Assembly (NCBI GenBank): GCA_036852015.1
Contig: JAANDG010000063.1
Coordinates: 334,107 to 398,106, forward strand
Direction: 5' to 3'
From: Pelodera strongyloides
Lineage: Eukaryota; Nematoda; Chromadorea; Rhabditida; Rhabditidae
Length of the DNA: 64,000 nucleotides
Every line of letters begins with the position of its first letter. The first letter of the stretch is position 1. The translations under genes were made by a program, and so were the position numbers. The notes beneath the pieces were generated by a model. That model ran no database searches, was not told where the DNA came from, and saw only the letters and a program-made list of their open reading frames with translations. Shown piece after piece: positions 13,786 to 23,373 of the stretch.

Positions 13786-14333
13786 GGAGGCTTCGGCGGA
13801 TTCGGTGGGCCCGGTGGAGGAGGAAATAATCGATACTCTTCGTATGCCGGGGACAGAGATAGGTGAGTGGATTGTGGATACAATGTTTTCTTTTTCAAGA
13901 TGGATTGGATGGCGTTCTTTATGCATTTGTGTGGTAAATTACTAACTAGTAAATATGTTGATATGACTGACTTTATAATGTAAACTAGAGGTCTATACTA
14001 GTGTGCTAATTGCTAGTGTCTTCTCAACAAGCATCTTTGGTAGGGACTTGCATACTATCGAGTTGTAAAAAGTGCCATTCTGTGCAAAGGCGCGCACCTT
14101 ACTGCTTTAATAACATATTCATATTCTCGGGACTTGCATTATTTCGAAAAAGTGCCATTCTGTGCAAAGGCACGCACCCTCCTGCTTTAATCTTTATTTT
14201 CATATTCATATTGTTATGTTTCAGTTTCGGCGGCGGTGCGGACGGTGTTTGGACGCACGACAAATCTTGTGAATTGGAGGCCCAGAAGGAGGAAGAGGAG
14301 AAGAAGAAGCAGCGGTGGGAACATACGTTTTGA
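13786..14333 (+). pseudogene. Glycine-rich gene copy 3 (two exons)
   Basis: Exon 13786-13862 has a good acceptor (CGTTGTAG) and donor (AG|GTGAGT) and encodes GGFGGFGGPGGGGNNRYSSY followed by AGDRD. Exon 14225-14333 starts after GTTTCAG, joins in phase, encodes FGGGADGVWTHDKSC and a KEEEEKKKQRW tail, and ends in TGA at 14331. The pair is readable on its own but lacks the upstream exons, so it is either the 3' end of a rearranged gene or a pseudogene. A functional copy may lie outside the window. Confidence 0.5.
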
Positions 14334-15042
14334 ATCATTTTAATTCTTTCTTTTTATAATTTTGCTAAAAATATTCTAAAATTTCCTAATTTTTTGTTAG
14401 GTGCGAGCCCGTGCTTTATGTGCACGGAATTAGTGGTCATCCCTAGATATGTCACTTTGTCCATTGAAAAGTTTCTGGTTTAGGGACATTGAATAACATA
14501 ATAAAAACGATAATAAAAATCTAATGCACATTCTAATGTCTCACAATGATGTTAATATATTACTTAGTTATAATTGCAGCACATTGAAAGCTAGAAATGC
14601 AGTACGATTCGCCAGGATATCAGGATCCGCCCGCGTAAGGCTGTGGGGTGAAGATGAAGGTATGTTCACACCCCTTCTTTGAGCACCCTTATTAAAAACT
14701 CACACAACATGTGTCGGTATTGGAATTTCAAGATGGTAGCATATGCATGACTTTGGGAAAGAATGGTGTGATTTTGTGTGCCTATTCTCCAGCTAATATT
14801 GATAATTGTTTAATAAAGATGAGGCGAAACATGTGAACTATTTCATACATAAGAAGTATCTAACCGGGGGTTGCAAAAGCATCTGCATATCATGCGGGAC
14901 TAACAATAAGGAGGTCGCTCGCTCTGATCTTCGTGTGCTCCTTCATGAAAAGATGTGTAAAAATTACGATCAGCATGGGGAAAAGGTCTAAAATATTCTG
15001 AATAGGAGCATACTTAGTAGGGACATACTCCCCTCGTTGTAG

Positions 15043-15119
15043 GGAGGTCTCGGCGGAGGCGCTGGACCCGGTGGAGGAGGCAAGTATCGGTACTCTTCGT
15101 ATGCCGGGGATAGAGATAG
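15043..15119 (+). pseudogene. Glycine-rich exon copy 4, degenerate
   Basis: A third copy of the GPGGGGKYRYSSYAGDRD exon with intact borders (TTGTAG acceptor, GTGAGT donor). Its downstream partner exon near 15430 has been replaced by unrelated sequence, so this copy is truncated. Confidence 0.5.
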
Positions 15120-15620
15120 GTGAGTGGATTATGGATGCAATCTTTTCTTTTTCAAGATGGATTGGATGGCGTTCTTTATGCATTGGTGTGGTAAATTACT
15201 AACCAGTAAATATGTTGATGTGACTGACTTTATAAAGGAAACCAGAACGTCTATACTAGTGTGCTAATTGCTAGTGTCTTTCCAACAAGCATCTTTGGTC
15301 GGGACTTGCATTATATCGAGTTGCGAAAAGTGCCATTCTGTGCAAAGGCACGCGCCATACTGCTTTAATAACATATTCATATTCTCGGAACTTGCACTAT
15401 TTCGAAAAAGTGCCATTACTAGTGCCCTGATCTTCGTGCGGCTTGTGTTTTACATACACCGATATCTTTCAGATATTGTTGTTGTCCGACGTCTCCATTA
15501 ACTGTTATTTTAATGTTGTTTATTCTTTAGTTTTTATTCAAAATGCTTTAAAATATTGCTCTCTCTCCCACTCTCGAGAGAGAAAAGTCAGCGCATTTTG
15601 ACGCACAAATCTTTTAACAT

Positions 15621-15642
15621 GGTTTAATTACCCAAGTTTGAG
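15621..15642 (+). other. Perfect SL1 spliced-leader sequence embedded in genomic DNA
   Basis: All 22 bases match the canonical nematode SL1 exon, starting GGTTTAATTACCC. It is followed by GGCAGGAATG, not by the GT splice donor that every SL RNA gene must have after the leader. So it is not an SL RNA gene: it looks like the 5' end of a trans-spliced transcript copied back into the genome. A start codon lies 7 bases downstream, as in a normal trans-spliced mRNA. Confidence 0.85.
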
Positions 15643-15649
15643 GGCAGGA

Positions 15650-15769
15650 ATGACCGAAGCACCACAGACGCGTTACTCGTTGCGCCACCGCGTCTTGAAA
15701 GTAGTCCCTTCCTATGCGAGGTCACTAACCAGGATATCATTAATCACAGTGGCCGAAGCCGTTAAGGAG
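15650..15769 (+). CDS. Putative first coding exon directly behind the embedded SL1
   Basis: The exon opens with ATG at 15650, encodes 40 residues beginning MTEAPQTRYSLRHRVLKVV and ends AEAVKE at a donor GTTAGT (15770). A candidate intron runs to TTATTGCAG at about 15963, and beyond it the frame meets inverted SL-like sequence and soon stops. The basic, Arg-rich peptide is not one I recognise. The later copies in the array have a small duplication that creates an early stop after MAEAPQTR. I take this as the 5' exon of a retroposed, intron-retaining trans-spliced transcript; whether it is still transcribed is unknown. Confidence 0.35.
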
Positions 15770-17568
15770 GTTAGTTGAATATTATTTGTCGATCACTTTC
15801 TTTACATTTAATATCTTGATATATTAAATGACTCTTCTTTACGATGTTTTTCCAATCATCTAAATTTCTTTTTATCTTTTTTTCATACTCTTCTTTACGA
15901 TGTTTTCCCAATCATCTAAATTTCTTTTTTTTTCTTTTTTCTCTTTAATTAGTTTATTGCAGGAAACCCGAAACTTGGGTAATTAACCAACTTTGGGTAA
16001 ATTGGTTTGATTACCCAAGCTTGAGGGCAGGAATGGCCGAAGCACCACAGACGCGTTAACCACAGACGCGTTACTCCTTGCGCCACCGCGTCTTGAAAGT
16101 AGTCCCTTCCTATGCGAGGTCACTAACCAGGATATCATTAATCACAGTGGCCGAAGCCGCTAAGGAGGTTAGTTGAATATTATTTGTCGTGTTATTATAT
16201 AAACACGATCACTTTCTCTACATTTAATATCTTGATACATTAAATGACTCTTCTTTACGATGTTTTTCCAATCATCTAAATTTCTTTTTATCTTTTTTCA
16301 ACTCTCTTTACGATGTTTTTCCAATCATCTAAATTTCTTTTTTTTCTTTTTTCTCTTTAATTAGTTATTGCAGGAAACCCGAAACTTGGGTAATTAACCA
16401 ACTTTGGGTAAATTGGTTTGATTACCCAAGCTTGAGGGCAGGAATGGCCGAAGCAACACAGACGCGTTAACCACAGACGCGTTACTCCTTGCGCCACCGC
16501 GACAAAGTAGTCCCTTCCTATGCGAGGCCACTAACCAGGATAGGAATGGCCGAAGCACCACAGACGCGTTAACCACAGACGCGTTACTCCTTGCGCCACC
16601 GCGTCAAAGTAGTCCCTTCCTATGCGAGGCCACTAACCAGGATATCATCAATCACAGTGGCCGAAGCCGCTAAGGAGGTTAGTTGAATATTATTTGTCGT
16701 GTTATTATATAAACACGATCACTTTCTCTACATTTAAGATCTTGATACATTAAATGACTCTTCTTTACGATGTTTTTCCAATCATCTAAATTTCTTTTTA
16801 TCTTTTTTTCATACTCTTCTTTACGATGTTTTTCCAATCATCTAAATTTCTTTTTTTTTTCTTTTTTCTCTTTAATTAGTTTATTGCAGGAAACCCGAAA
16901 CTTGGGTAATTAACCAACTTTGGGTAAATTGGTTTGATTACCCAAGCTTGAGGACAGGAATGGCCGAAGCAACACAGACGCGTTAACCACAGACGCGTTA
17001 CTCCTTGCGCCACCGCGTCAAAGTAGTCCCTTCCTATGCGAGGCCACTAACCAGGATAGGAATGGCCGAAGCACCACAGACGCGTTAACCACAGACGCGT
17101 TACTCCTTGCGCCACCGCGTCAAAGTAGTCCCTTCCTATGCGAGGCCACTAACCAGGATATCATCAATCACAGTGGCCGAAGCCGCTAAGGAGGTTAGTT
17201 GAATATTATTTGTCGTGTTATTATATAAACACGATCACTTTCTCTACATTTAATATCTTGATATATTAAATGACTCTTCTTTACGATGTTTTTCCAATCA
17301 TCTAAATTTCTTTTTATCTTTTTTTCATACTCTTCTTTACGATGTTTTTCCAATCATCTAAATTTCTTTTTTTTTTCTTTTTTCTCTTTAATTAGTTTAT
17401 TGCAGGAAACCCGAAACTTGGGTAATTAACCAACTTTGGGTAAATTGGTTTGATTACCCAAGCTTGAGGGCAGGAATGGCCGAAGAAACACAGACGCGTT
17501 AACCGTTGTGACAACATATGGCGTGATTTAAGAAACTTAGGGTCAAAATATAATTTGCATCTTTCTAG

Positions 17569-17875
17569 CACGACGACCGTGAAAAGGACGTGTGGCGGAG
17601 CCGATGTAGATCCGAGAAAGGACTTTGGCTTCGGACCCGAGAAACGAGGTCCGATCTTTCTTTAGGGAACTGGGCACTGTCTAGTATGATGTTGTATATA
17701 ATGTTGTGACAACATATGGTGTGATTTAGGAAACTTAGGGTCAAAATATAAGTTGCATCTTTCCAGCACGACGACCTTGAGAAGGACGTGTGGCGGAGCC
17801 GATGTAGATCCGAGGAAGAACTTTGGCTTCGGACCCGAGAAAAGATTCGAGATGGAGAGGCGCGGGGGATTCAGG
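17569..17875 (+). pseudogene. Two decayed copies of the HDDREKDVW exon
   Basis: Copies of the exon at 11418 follow CTTTCTAG (17569) and TTTCCAG (17767-17875). Both keep CACGACGACC...GACGTGTGGCG, but the middle is 5 bp shorter than in the copy at 11418, so they read in a shifted frame after VWR. The first breaks off after GAGAAACGAGG. Each is preceded by the same intron-like block (ACAACATATGG, GAAACTTAGGG), so they come from DNA-level duplication. Confidence 0.6.
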
Positions 17876-17959
17876 GTGAGAAACTTGGGTGTTCTTAAAG
17901 GTTAGTCGAAGAATGAATTAGGTCTGATCCTTCTTTAGGGAACTGTGCACTGTCTAGTA

Positions 17960-18688
17960 TAACATAACATAACATAACATTTATTACGAACATAAAATGT
18001 CGCACAAGTTTTGTCGAGGCAATACCACAATGAATAACTATGAAACGTGAAAATGTAAATCTGATTAAAATAAAAGCACCAAATAAAAACATTAAGTTTA
18101 CAGGAATAGGCGAGGGTTACTCTCAATCATAAGTGAAGTTCTATGGACAAACCAGTGTCTGCGAACATTCCTAGTCACCCGAGGGATTATGATTTTGATA
18201 CGACCACTTCGAGAGGACAGATTAGAATTCCTGAATTTGTACATTGAACGTAGATAATGGCCGCATTTGCCAGCCAAAATGTTTCTGAGCATTCTAACAT
18301 CTGCTTTCCTCGATTGCCAAGTGTATCAAGCTTCAATAGTGTATCTCTATCTGAACTAGAGGGTGTATCATTGTAATCAAGTAATTGGGAACGCATAAAA
18401 ATTCGCTTTGTAAATGTACGTTGGATCCGATCTAGGGCCACCTTATCCTTTTTCTTATATGGACTAAAGACAACCGAGCCTGACATTGAACGTACATAAA
18501 GAGAATATGCGAGAACCAAATGGTTTGCCTTCCGCGTTTTCAGAGTGCGAAAGAGAGCAAACATTATTTTTCTTGCTTGGGCACAAACAAAGGAAATATG
18601 TTTAGAGAAGGATAAATTATCTGTCATAATAAATCCTAGGTCTTTGAGCTGAGTTACCTTTTCAATCACAACCGAATTACAAATGTAG
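17960..18688 (-). mobile_element. 5'-truncated non-LTR retrotransposon (CR1-like LINE)
   Basis: The minus strand encodes the C-terminal part of a reverse-transcriptase ORF in one open frame (about 18690-18187): VTQLKDLGFIMTDNLSFSKH, then SLYVRSMSGSVVFSP and LDRIQRTFTKRIF. This is the typical end of CR1/Jockey-type ORF2, beyond the RT core. It stops at 18187 and is followed by a 3' UTR ending in repeated ATGTT units (complement of TAACATAACATAAC near 17960). The flanking copy at about 17679 reads GTCTAGTATGATG without the insert, giving the empty site and suggesting a TAGTA-like target duplication. Two further 3' tails lie at 53691 and 54717. Confidence 0.8.
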
Positions 18689-18767
18689 TAGTATGATGTT
18701 GTGGTTGTGACAACATATGGTGTGATTTAAGAAACTTAGAGGCAAAATGTAATTTGCACCTTTCCAG

Positions 18768-18877
18768 CACGACGACCGTGAGAAGGACGTGTGTCGAAGC
18801 CGATGTTGATCCGAGAGGAAGGACTTTGGCTTCGGACCCGAGAAAAGATTCGAGAGGGAGAGACGCGGGGATTCAGG
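18768..18877 (+). pseudogene. Third decayed copy of the HDDREKDVW exon
   Basis: Preceded by TTTCCAG and followed by GTGAGG. It has a TGA in the first frame after SRC and single-base length differences from the 11418 copy, so it cannot encode the same peptide. Its 5' flank repeats the block seen at 17703. Confidence 0.6.
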
Positions 18878-18959
18878 GTGAGGAACTTAAATCACGCAAC
18901 AACCACCTCCGGATTGGTTTTGACCACCTCCAGAAGCAATTCGAAATTAATATATTTGG

Positions 18960-19711
18960 CCAAAACGTTGGTCTGTGTTTGATTCTTTGTGCTAAATATA
19001 GGTCCATGAGCCAGGTTGCGACTGGTTTATATATATTTTACGTTATGCTTTTTTAAGTTTCATAATATTGCGTCTTTAGTAGATTTCCTTTCTTATTTAC
19101 TTTGCTTTCACTTGGTCCTTTTCTTACTTTCAGAATAATGTATATGTTTGTGCTTCAAATAGTTCATATTTATAAACACATAAAGAAGCAAAAAATCAAA
19201 ATAAATTCCTCGTCATTATTTTTAATTTTCTTTTGCTTCTTCATGTGTGTTTATTTCATCTCTTTTCACCTTTCACTTTTACTTGTTATTCACTTTTGTT
19301 GTGCTTCTTATGGCTTTATTTTCCAACCGTCTTTGCTTTACCTGGCGTTTTTTTTCAACTTTTTTTTGCTTGACTTTGTTCTTTTTTTTATTTGTAGCGT
19401 CTGTCTTCATTTGCATTTAATTCCCTTGCATGTCGTGTAAATTTTTTGTTATTTATTGTTGTTAGCTGTTGTTTTCGTGTAGACATAAATTTTTTGAAAT
19501 TGAAAACCTTTTGTTTTGCGTTATTTCGTTCTTTCCGTGTGTGCAAATAAGCTAAATAAGACGTGTTTTCATCACATGTACCTTGATCACGTTACCCTAT
19601 GTACAGCCATAGTTGAAATTTCCAGGAAAGTATGTGATAATGAATATGACTAAGAAATTTATTCATTGTGTGTATGTTTGCTGTTAGTTTTTGCACACAG
19701 CTTAAATATTA
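18960..19711. other. T-rich intergenic stretch
   Basis: No exon, RNA gene or repeat recognised. The 112-codon plus-strand frame at 19102-19440 is a by-product of a T-rich tract (Phe/Leu-rich, no borders) and is not called. Confidence 0.5.
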
Positions 19712-20338
19712 TCATCGTTCCAATCGTGCTCTAAAGAAGATGTCTTTGGGTGGACTCCAATATGAGTGGAAGAACTGATCTCCGTATCTTTCTCTTCCAT
19801 CTTCGGATATTATTGGATCGAGCCATTCTATCTGAAAGTGCGAAAACATGAATAGGTACTACATATAACATGGTGACAGGTCACGTTGGTAGTAAAAGCT
19901 GTCGCAATGAAACGTGTCGTTACCTTCGAAAAGCCAGCATCTGTAAGGATTTTCTCGTAAGTCTCGCGAAAGTGAAGACAGATATGGGATGAACCAACAA
20001 CTTCTGAAAAAGGATGCACATGCAAATAGGATTGACGACTACGCACATTTCAGTTCATTCTGAAAAATTAGCTACGTTCTTAGTCATAGAACCTCACATC
20101 CAGCAGCTTTCCGGGATGTAAATTGCAGCTCCTGAAATCTTTAATGTAATTCCGAGCAAGGCTTCCATAAAACACATATACAAGGACCATGTGCACGATA
20201 TATTCACAAATTCACGATTTACAGCTTACCGAACTTGTGTCCCTCTTCTGGTATTGGATTGAATTCCCTGATCCCATTGGGAACGACACCCACAAACACT
20301 CCACCATCGCTCAAATGTTCCGCAATCCTTTCGACACT
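19712..20338 (-). pseudogene. SAM-dependent methyltransferase gene, 3' part, broken
   Basis: Three minus-strand exons resemble the C-terminal half of the small nematode family of SAM-dependent methyltransferases. 20230-20338 encodes SVERIAEHLSDGGVFVGVVP and ends EEGHKF. 19924-20003 includes CLHFRETYEKILTDAGFSK. 19712-19831 starts IEWLDPIISEDG, ends FFRARLER and has a TGA. Between them, near 20085-20135, the sequence would read FGAAIYIP, then GKLLDVRFYD only after a one-base shift, and no donor follows. The SAM-binding motif exons that should lie upstream are not found before 20650. I infer a truncated, frameshifted pseudogene; a sequencing error could explain the shift but not the missing 5' exons. 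Confidence 0.6.
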
Positions 20339-20647
20339 CTGAAATGCGGCAAGGCACACACTTAGCATACACATTCACTCGTGTAACCTTTCCATTAAAA
20401 TTTATTCGTAATCCGTTGATCCGTAGGCAAGAAACAAGCAACAGCAATATGGCAGTTACTAATGAAATGCATAGTTCATTGAAAACGATTCGGCGCTCAG
20501 AACCCGACTGTTTAACGATATAACTGTTGTCGCTGCCGCCTGTGTAGTGTAGAGTGTGTGGTGTGGAGAACACGGCGAAATATTATGTCTTTATTGAATA
20601 ATACTGTCAGGTTTTTAGTTAAATAACGATGACTCTCCAATCTACAG

Positions 20648-20934
20648 GATGTCAAGATTATCAGGGTAACCATGGAAGTGGGAACCAAATGGTACCACCG
20701 ACACTACCGCTGCGGAATAGACAAGTAACTGCAATCTACGGTAATAAAGAATCGTTTTCTGAATGTTAAATAATTAAACTTTTCTTCTAGAAATTACTTG
20801 ATACGACTGAGCAATGTGAAGAATTGCAAAGTACCAGCCAATATCTATCTATAAAGGACTTCATCGTACACCGAGAAGGAGAAGACAACGAAAAATCAAG
20901 GCGAAACATGAGCAACGATGAAAGGGGAAAGTGA
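20648..20934 (+). CDS. Last two exons of an unidentified plus-strand gene
   Basis: Exon 20648-20724 (after ATCTACAG, before GTAACT) reads CQDYQGNHGSGNQMVPPTLP and ends LRNRQ. Exon 20791-20934 (after TTCTTCTAG) joins in phase and reads KLLDTTEQCEELQSTSQYLS, then IKDFIVHREGEDNEKSRRN, ending DERGK and TGA. The product is hydrophilic and Gln/Asn/Glu-rich; I do not recognise it. It could be the 3' end of the glycine-rich gene whose fragments fill 11.4-18.9 kb, because the strand agrees and that gene lacks an end here, but nothing in the sequence proves it. Confidence 0.45.
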
Positions 20935-21046
20935 AATATTTCAGTTCATTATTATTTGCCCAATTAGCACCTTCTCCCAAAGTCCCGCGTGGCAGGCGTC
21001 CCTAGTAGTCCCTAATAACGGTGCTTAGAAAAACAAAAAAAAAACT

Positions 21047-21466
21047 TGTTGGGAGTGTTGTAACTCTCGTAATAATATACGATCGTCACAACTGTGAAAC
21101 ATATTAGGTAACACGATAGTTTGTTATATTCGTCTTATATGTAAATAGTGCTGGATTAGCACCTCACTAGAGTGAATATAAGGGCCACGCGCCCACCCGC
21201 TAATCATTGTCTTACTTGCAGGCCTAGTATTGGGGATCAGGCCCCCCACCTCTGCTACACACGATAGTACTCTCGACGCCGCGTACTACCGCTCGGTCTG
21301 GTGTGCCCCTCCTCCCTTCTGGAGCTGGCCTGGAAGACCCCGCAACTGTGCACCCCGTCAACCCTCTAAGCCATTCATATTCTTGGTTGACGTTACCTCT
21401 GAATAAACGGATACACTCTGAACCACTGTCACAGCTTCACGGTTAATCCTTGGGCAGGGATTAACA
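21047..21466 (+). mobile_element. Probable solo LTR
   Basis: A 420-bp block starts TGTTGGGAGTGTTG and ends GGGATTAACA (TGTT...AACA). It contains a TATA-like GTGAATATAAGGGC near 21171 and AATAAA near 21403, in correct LTR order. No target duplication is evident, and the following 250 bases (with a perfect hairpin at 21567) do not show a clear primer-binding site or gag, so it could be a solo LTR or the 5' end of a decayed element. BEL/Pao is my best guess on general form only. Confidence 0.45.
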
Positions 21467-21566
21467 TAGTCTATGTTGAGTCATTTACCACTTTCGTATA
21501 TGAACTATCAGCATACGAACTAATGAATATAACGTGCTAGGATTTGTAATAACGGGTTCAGTGGGG

Positions 21567-21586
21567 AGTCAATTGGGGAATTGACT
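21567..21586. repeat. Perfect 8-bp inverted repeat
   Basis: AGTCAATT-GGGG-AATTGACT: a perfect stem with a four-G loop, just downstream of the probable LTR. Confidence 0.7.
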
Positions 21587-21991
21587 ACCGCACTTCGACT
21601 GCACGGGATCAGAGCAGCCGACCGGGAGAAATGGACTCGAGCGTAGTCGAGAAAATCAGCGGGAAATGAAAAAGGGAGTAAGGTGAGTCGCTCAGTGAAT
21701 TAGGTCTCATCTTTGACTATTGTTGCCTATATATTGTCTACATAACATTATGTTGAAATAGTATGTATTTGCTTGTTTTAGGCCTTTAATGGGAACAAAC
21801 CTAGAAAACAAAAGAATTGTTGGACTTGATCATTAAAGAAACGTTTGCAGGTTCGCAAAGACGCCAAAGGTACAGCCTCTGGCGTGGGGAATCGGTCTCC
21901 AAACGGAACACCGTGCAATAAGTGAGTGGTTTCTCATTTATAATCACATGAAACGTAGGATTAACAATCATAACATGCAGAAGATCATGAA

Positions 21992-22660
21992 GCAACATCC
22001 GTAGAAGGAAACCGCAGCGTAGAGGGCGAACACTGCCCACGAAACAAGCTTCACATCATTGCGCACGACAATTGGAGCAAACGTATCGCGGAAGAAAGTG
22101 TGCATATAAGGCACTGAAAGTAGTGGACATTGAATTGTGATAAGTATTCAGATGAAGATTTACGGAGCTCTACGTGTTAAGCACTAGTTTTGCTATACTC
22201 ACGGCCGTCTGCCTTTGCATGATGATTCGGATCGATACTGTCTGAATCCACGGAGTCGTCATTGCTTTTCTTATCCCCTGATTCGATAGCGGGTGGATCC
22301 TATAAAATTTTTCTTCATTACTTTAATCATTTTTAGTTGTATTCATAAAAAACATAATGAGAACAGTTCGTTACCCCATCGGTCTTTTTGTAGCAACAGG
22401 CCGCTAGTCCTCCCTCCTCTTCCTTATGTCCAGAAAGAGTAATGACTCCGGCAAAGAACGTGATCTGAAGTAGAAAAGAACATGAGGTTCCGTTGAATTA
22501 ATCATTTGTGAGGCACTATGAGTGAAATTATTAGATGTTCTTTAATTAGGATCTTTTGATCGATCAACGTAAGTACCTGCATGATATAATCAAGCAACAC
22601 TCCAAATGCAGTGATGAGACAGAACTCGGCCACAGCTGGAGTTGAGCACATAAGGTATCC
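21992..22660 (-). pseudogene. Truncated duplicate of four ptr exons
   Basis: This segment copies 25467-26151 of the neighbouring ptr gene, introns included. Exons are 22577-22660 (GYLMCSTPAVAEF...), 22375-22464 (ITFFAGVITLSGHKEEE), 22203-22299 (DPPAIESGDKKSNDDSVDSD) and 21998-22112 (PYMHTFFRDTFAPIVVRND). All four are open, with mostly silent or conservative changes (DEGG to EEGG, AEDR to ADGR, FAPL to FAPI). Both ends are cut: at 22660 the first exon loses its acceptor and meets the dispersed repeat; near 21992 homology ends inside the last exon and the frame stops at CML. It cannot make a PTR protein, but it is recent. Confidence 0.85.
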
Positions 22661-22661
22661 A

Positions 22662-23102
22662 CAATGAGACAAACACAGACTATCAATCTACAAAGTTATG
22701 TTGTGTTACACTTTTAAATTTAATACTTCTTAAAAAACGACCGTACTGACAAGCGTGTAACCTGAAATTTCTTTTCGAATAAAGTTTTTTTAATACCATT
22801 CCTTTCTTCATATATTGTGTTTATTGTTCTCTTTGTATTCTCTGAATAGTGTTCGTTCCCGCACACTTATGGTTAGTAACGAAAAGCGAAAGGGAACCAA
22901 GGCTTCATTTCCTTTTATCAATTAAAAACATTGCCAATGTATGCGATGCAGATGGACGTGACATATAACATTGGAATGAAACGAACATTTATTTGTGAAT
23001 GAGCAACGTGCGGTCTTTTTTTACAGTTATTACGTTTTGCACTGATAAATAAAAAAGCTTAAAAATTAGCAGCATAACCCGCCATATTCAATGAATTAAA
23101 GA
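22662..23102. repeat. Dispersed repeat, copy 2
   Basis: Near-identical to 43-504. Its left edge lies exactly at the break in the duplicated ptr exon, so the repeat and the truncation are probably one event. Confidence 0.85.
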
Positions 23103-23373
23103 TTCGAACTCATATCACATAAACGAAGAAAACAAAAACTATATTTGGATGGAGGTTAGCACCTGATGAAGGAAAAGAACATTGAAACGCTGGAGTTTAC
23201 TCGAATTTGCTCGAATATGCATTTCTGAATTGTGGGAAAAATGTGTACATTTTAAATCAAATCTAGGTCAGCATAATCCGGAATAAATTATTTCATACAT
23301 ATATCATTATCAACCTTGGTGTTTCAAGCGTAATCCACTATCAAAGATAATTATTAGAAGTGAGGTTTTTATA

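Larger units (their letters stand above)
11839..15430 (+). repeat. Segmental duplications of the glycine-rich gene region
   Basis: The block 11880-12760 recurs at 13920-14790, offset about 2031 bp, with very high identity in introns and exons. A related, more diverged block is at 13140-13570, and a truncated one at 15190-15430. Shared anchors are GTGCTAATTGCTAGTGTCTT (near 11971, 13211, 14002 and 15260) and the GGATCCGCCCGCG tract (12587 and 14624). Introns are as conserved as exons, so the duplications are recent DNA-level events, not retrocopies. Confidence 0.85.
15621..17520. repeat. Tandem array with SL1-like sequences in both orientations
   Basis: Five units start at 15621, 16004, 16415, 16931 and 17447, so the spacings are 383, 411, 516 and 516 bp. 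The longer units hold an internal duplication of about 100 bp (AGGAATGGCCGAAGC...). Units 2-5 start with an SL1 variant carrying two substitutions (GGTTTGATTACCCAAGC). Fifteen bases before each of these is an inverted SL1-like sequence, AAACTTGGGTAATTAACC, at 15971, 16382, 16898 and 17414. Each unit also has the exon-like part, an intron-like part starting GTTAGTTGAAT and ending TTATTGCAG, and a duplicated CTTCTTTACGATG tract. Confidence 0.85.

Noticed and set aside
15621..15760. An SL1 RNA gene
   Set aside because: The leader is followed by GGCAGG, not a GT donor, and no Sm-binding site or SL RNA stem-loops follow. No 5S rRNA gene is nearby.
16440..16510. A tRNA or tRNA-derived SINE on the minus strand (GGTGGCGCAAGGAGTAACGCG resembles box A)
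   Set aside because: No matching box B or cloverleaf can be drawn, and the same bases are explained by the exon behind SL1.
19102..19440. 112-codon frame, apparently multi-pass membrane protein
   Set aside because: T-rich sequence gives Phe/Leu codons by default; no start context, splice sites or homologous motif.
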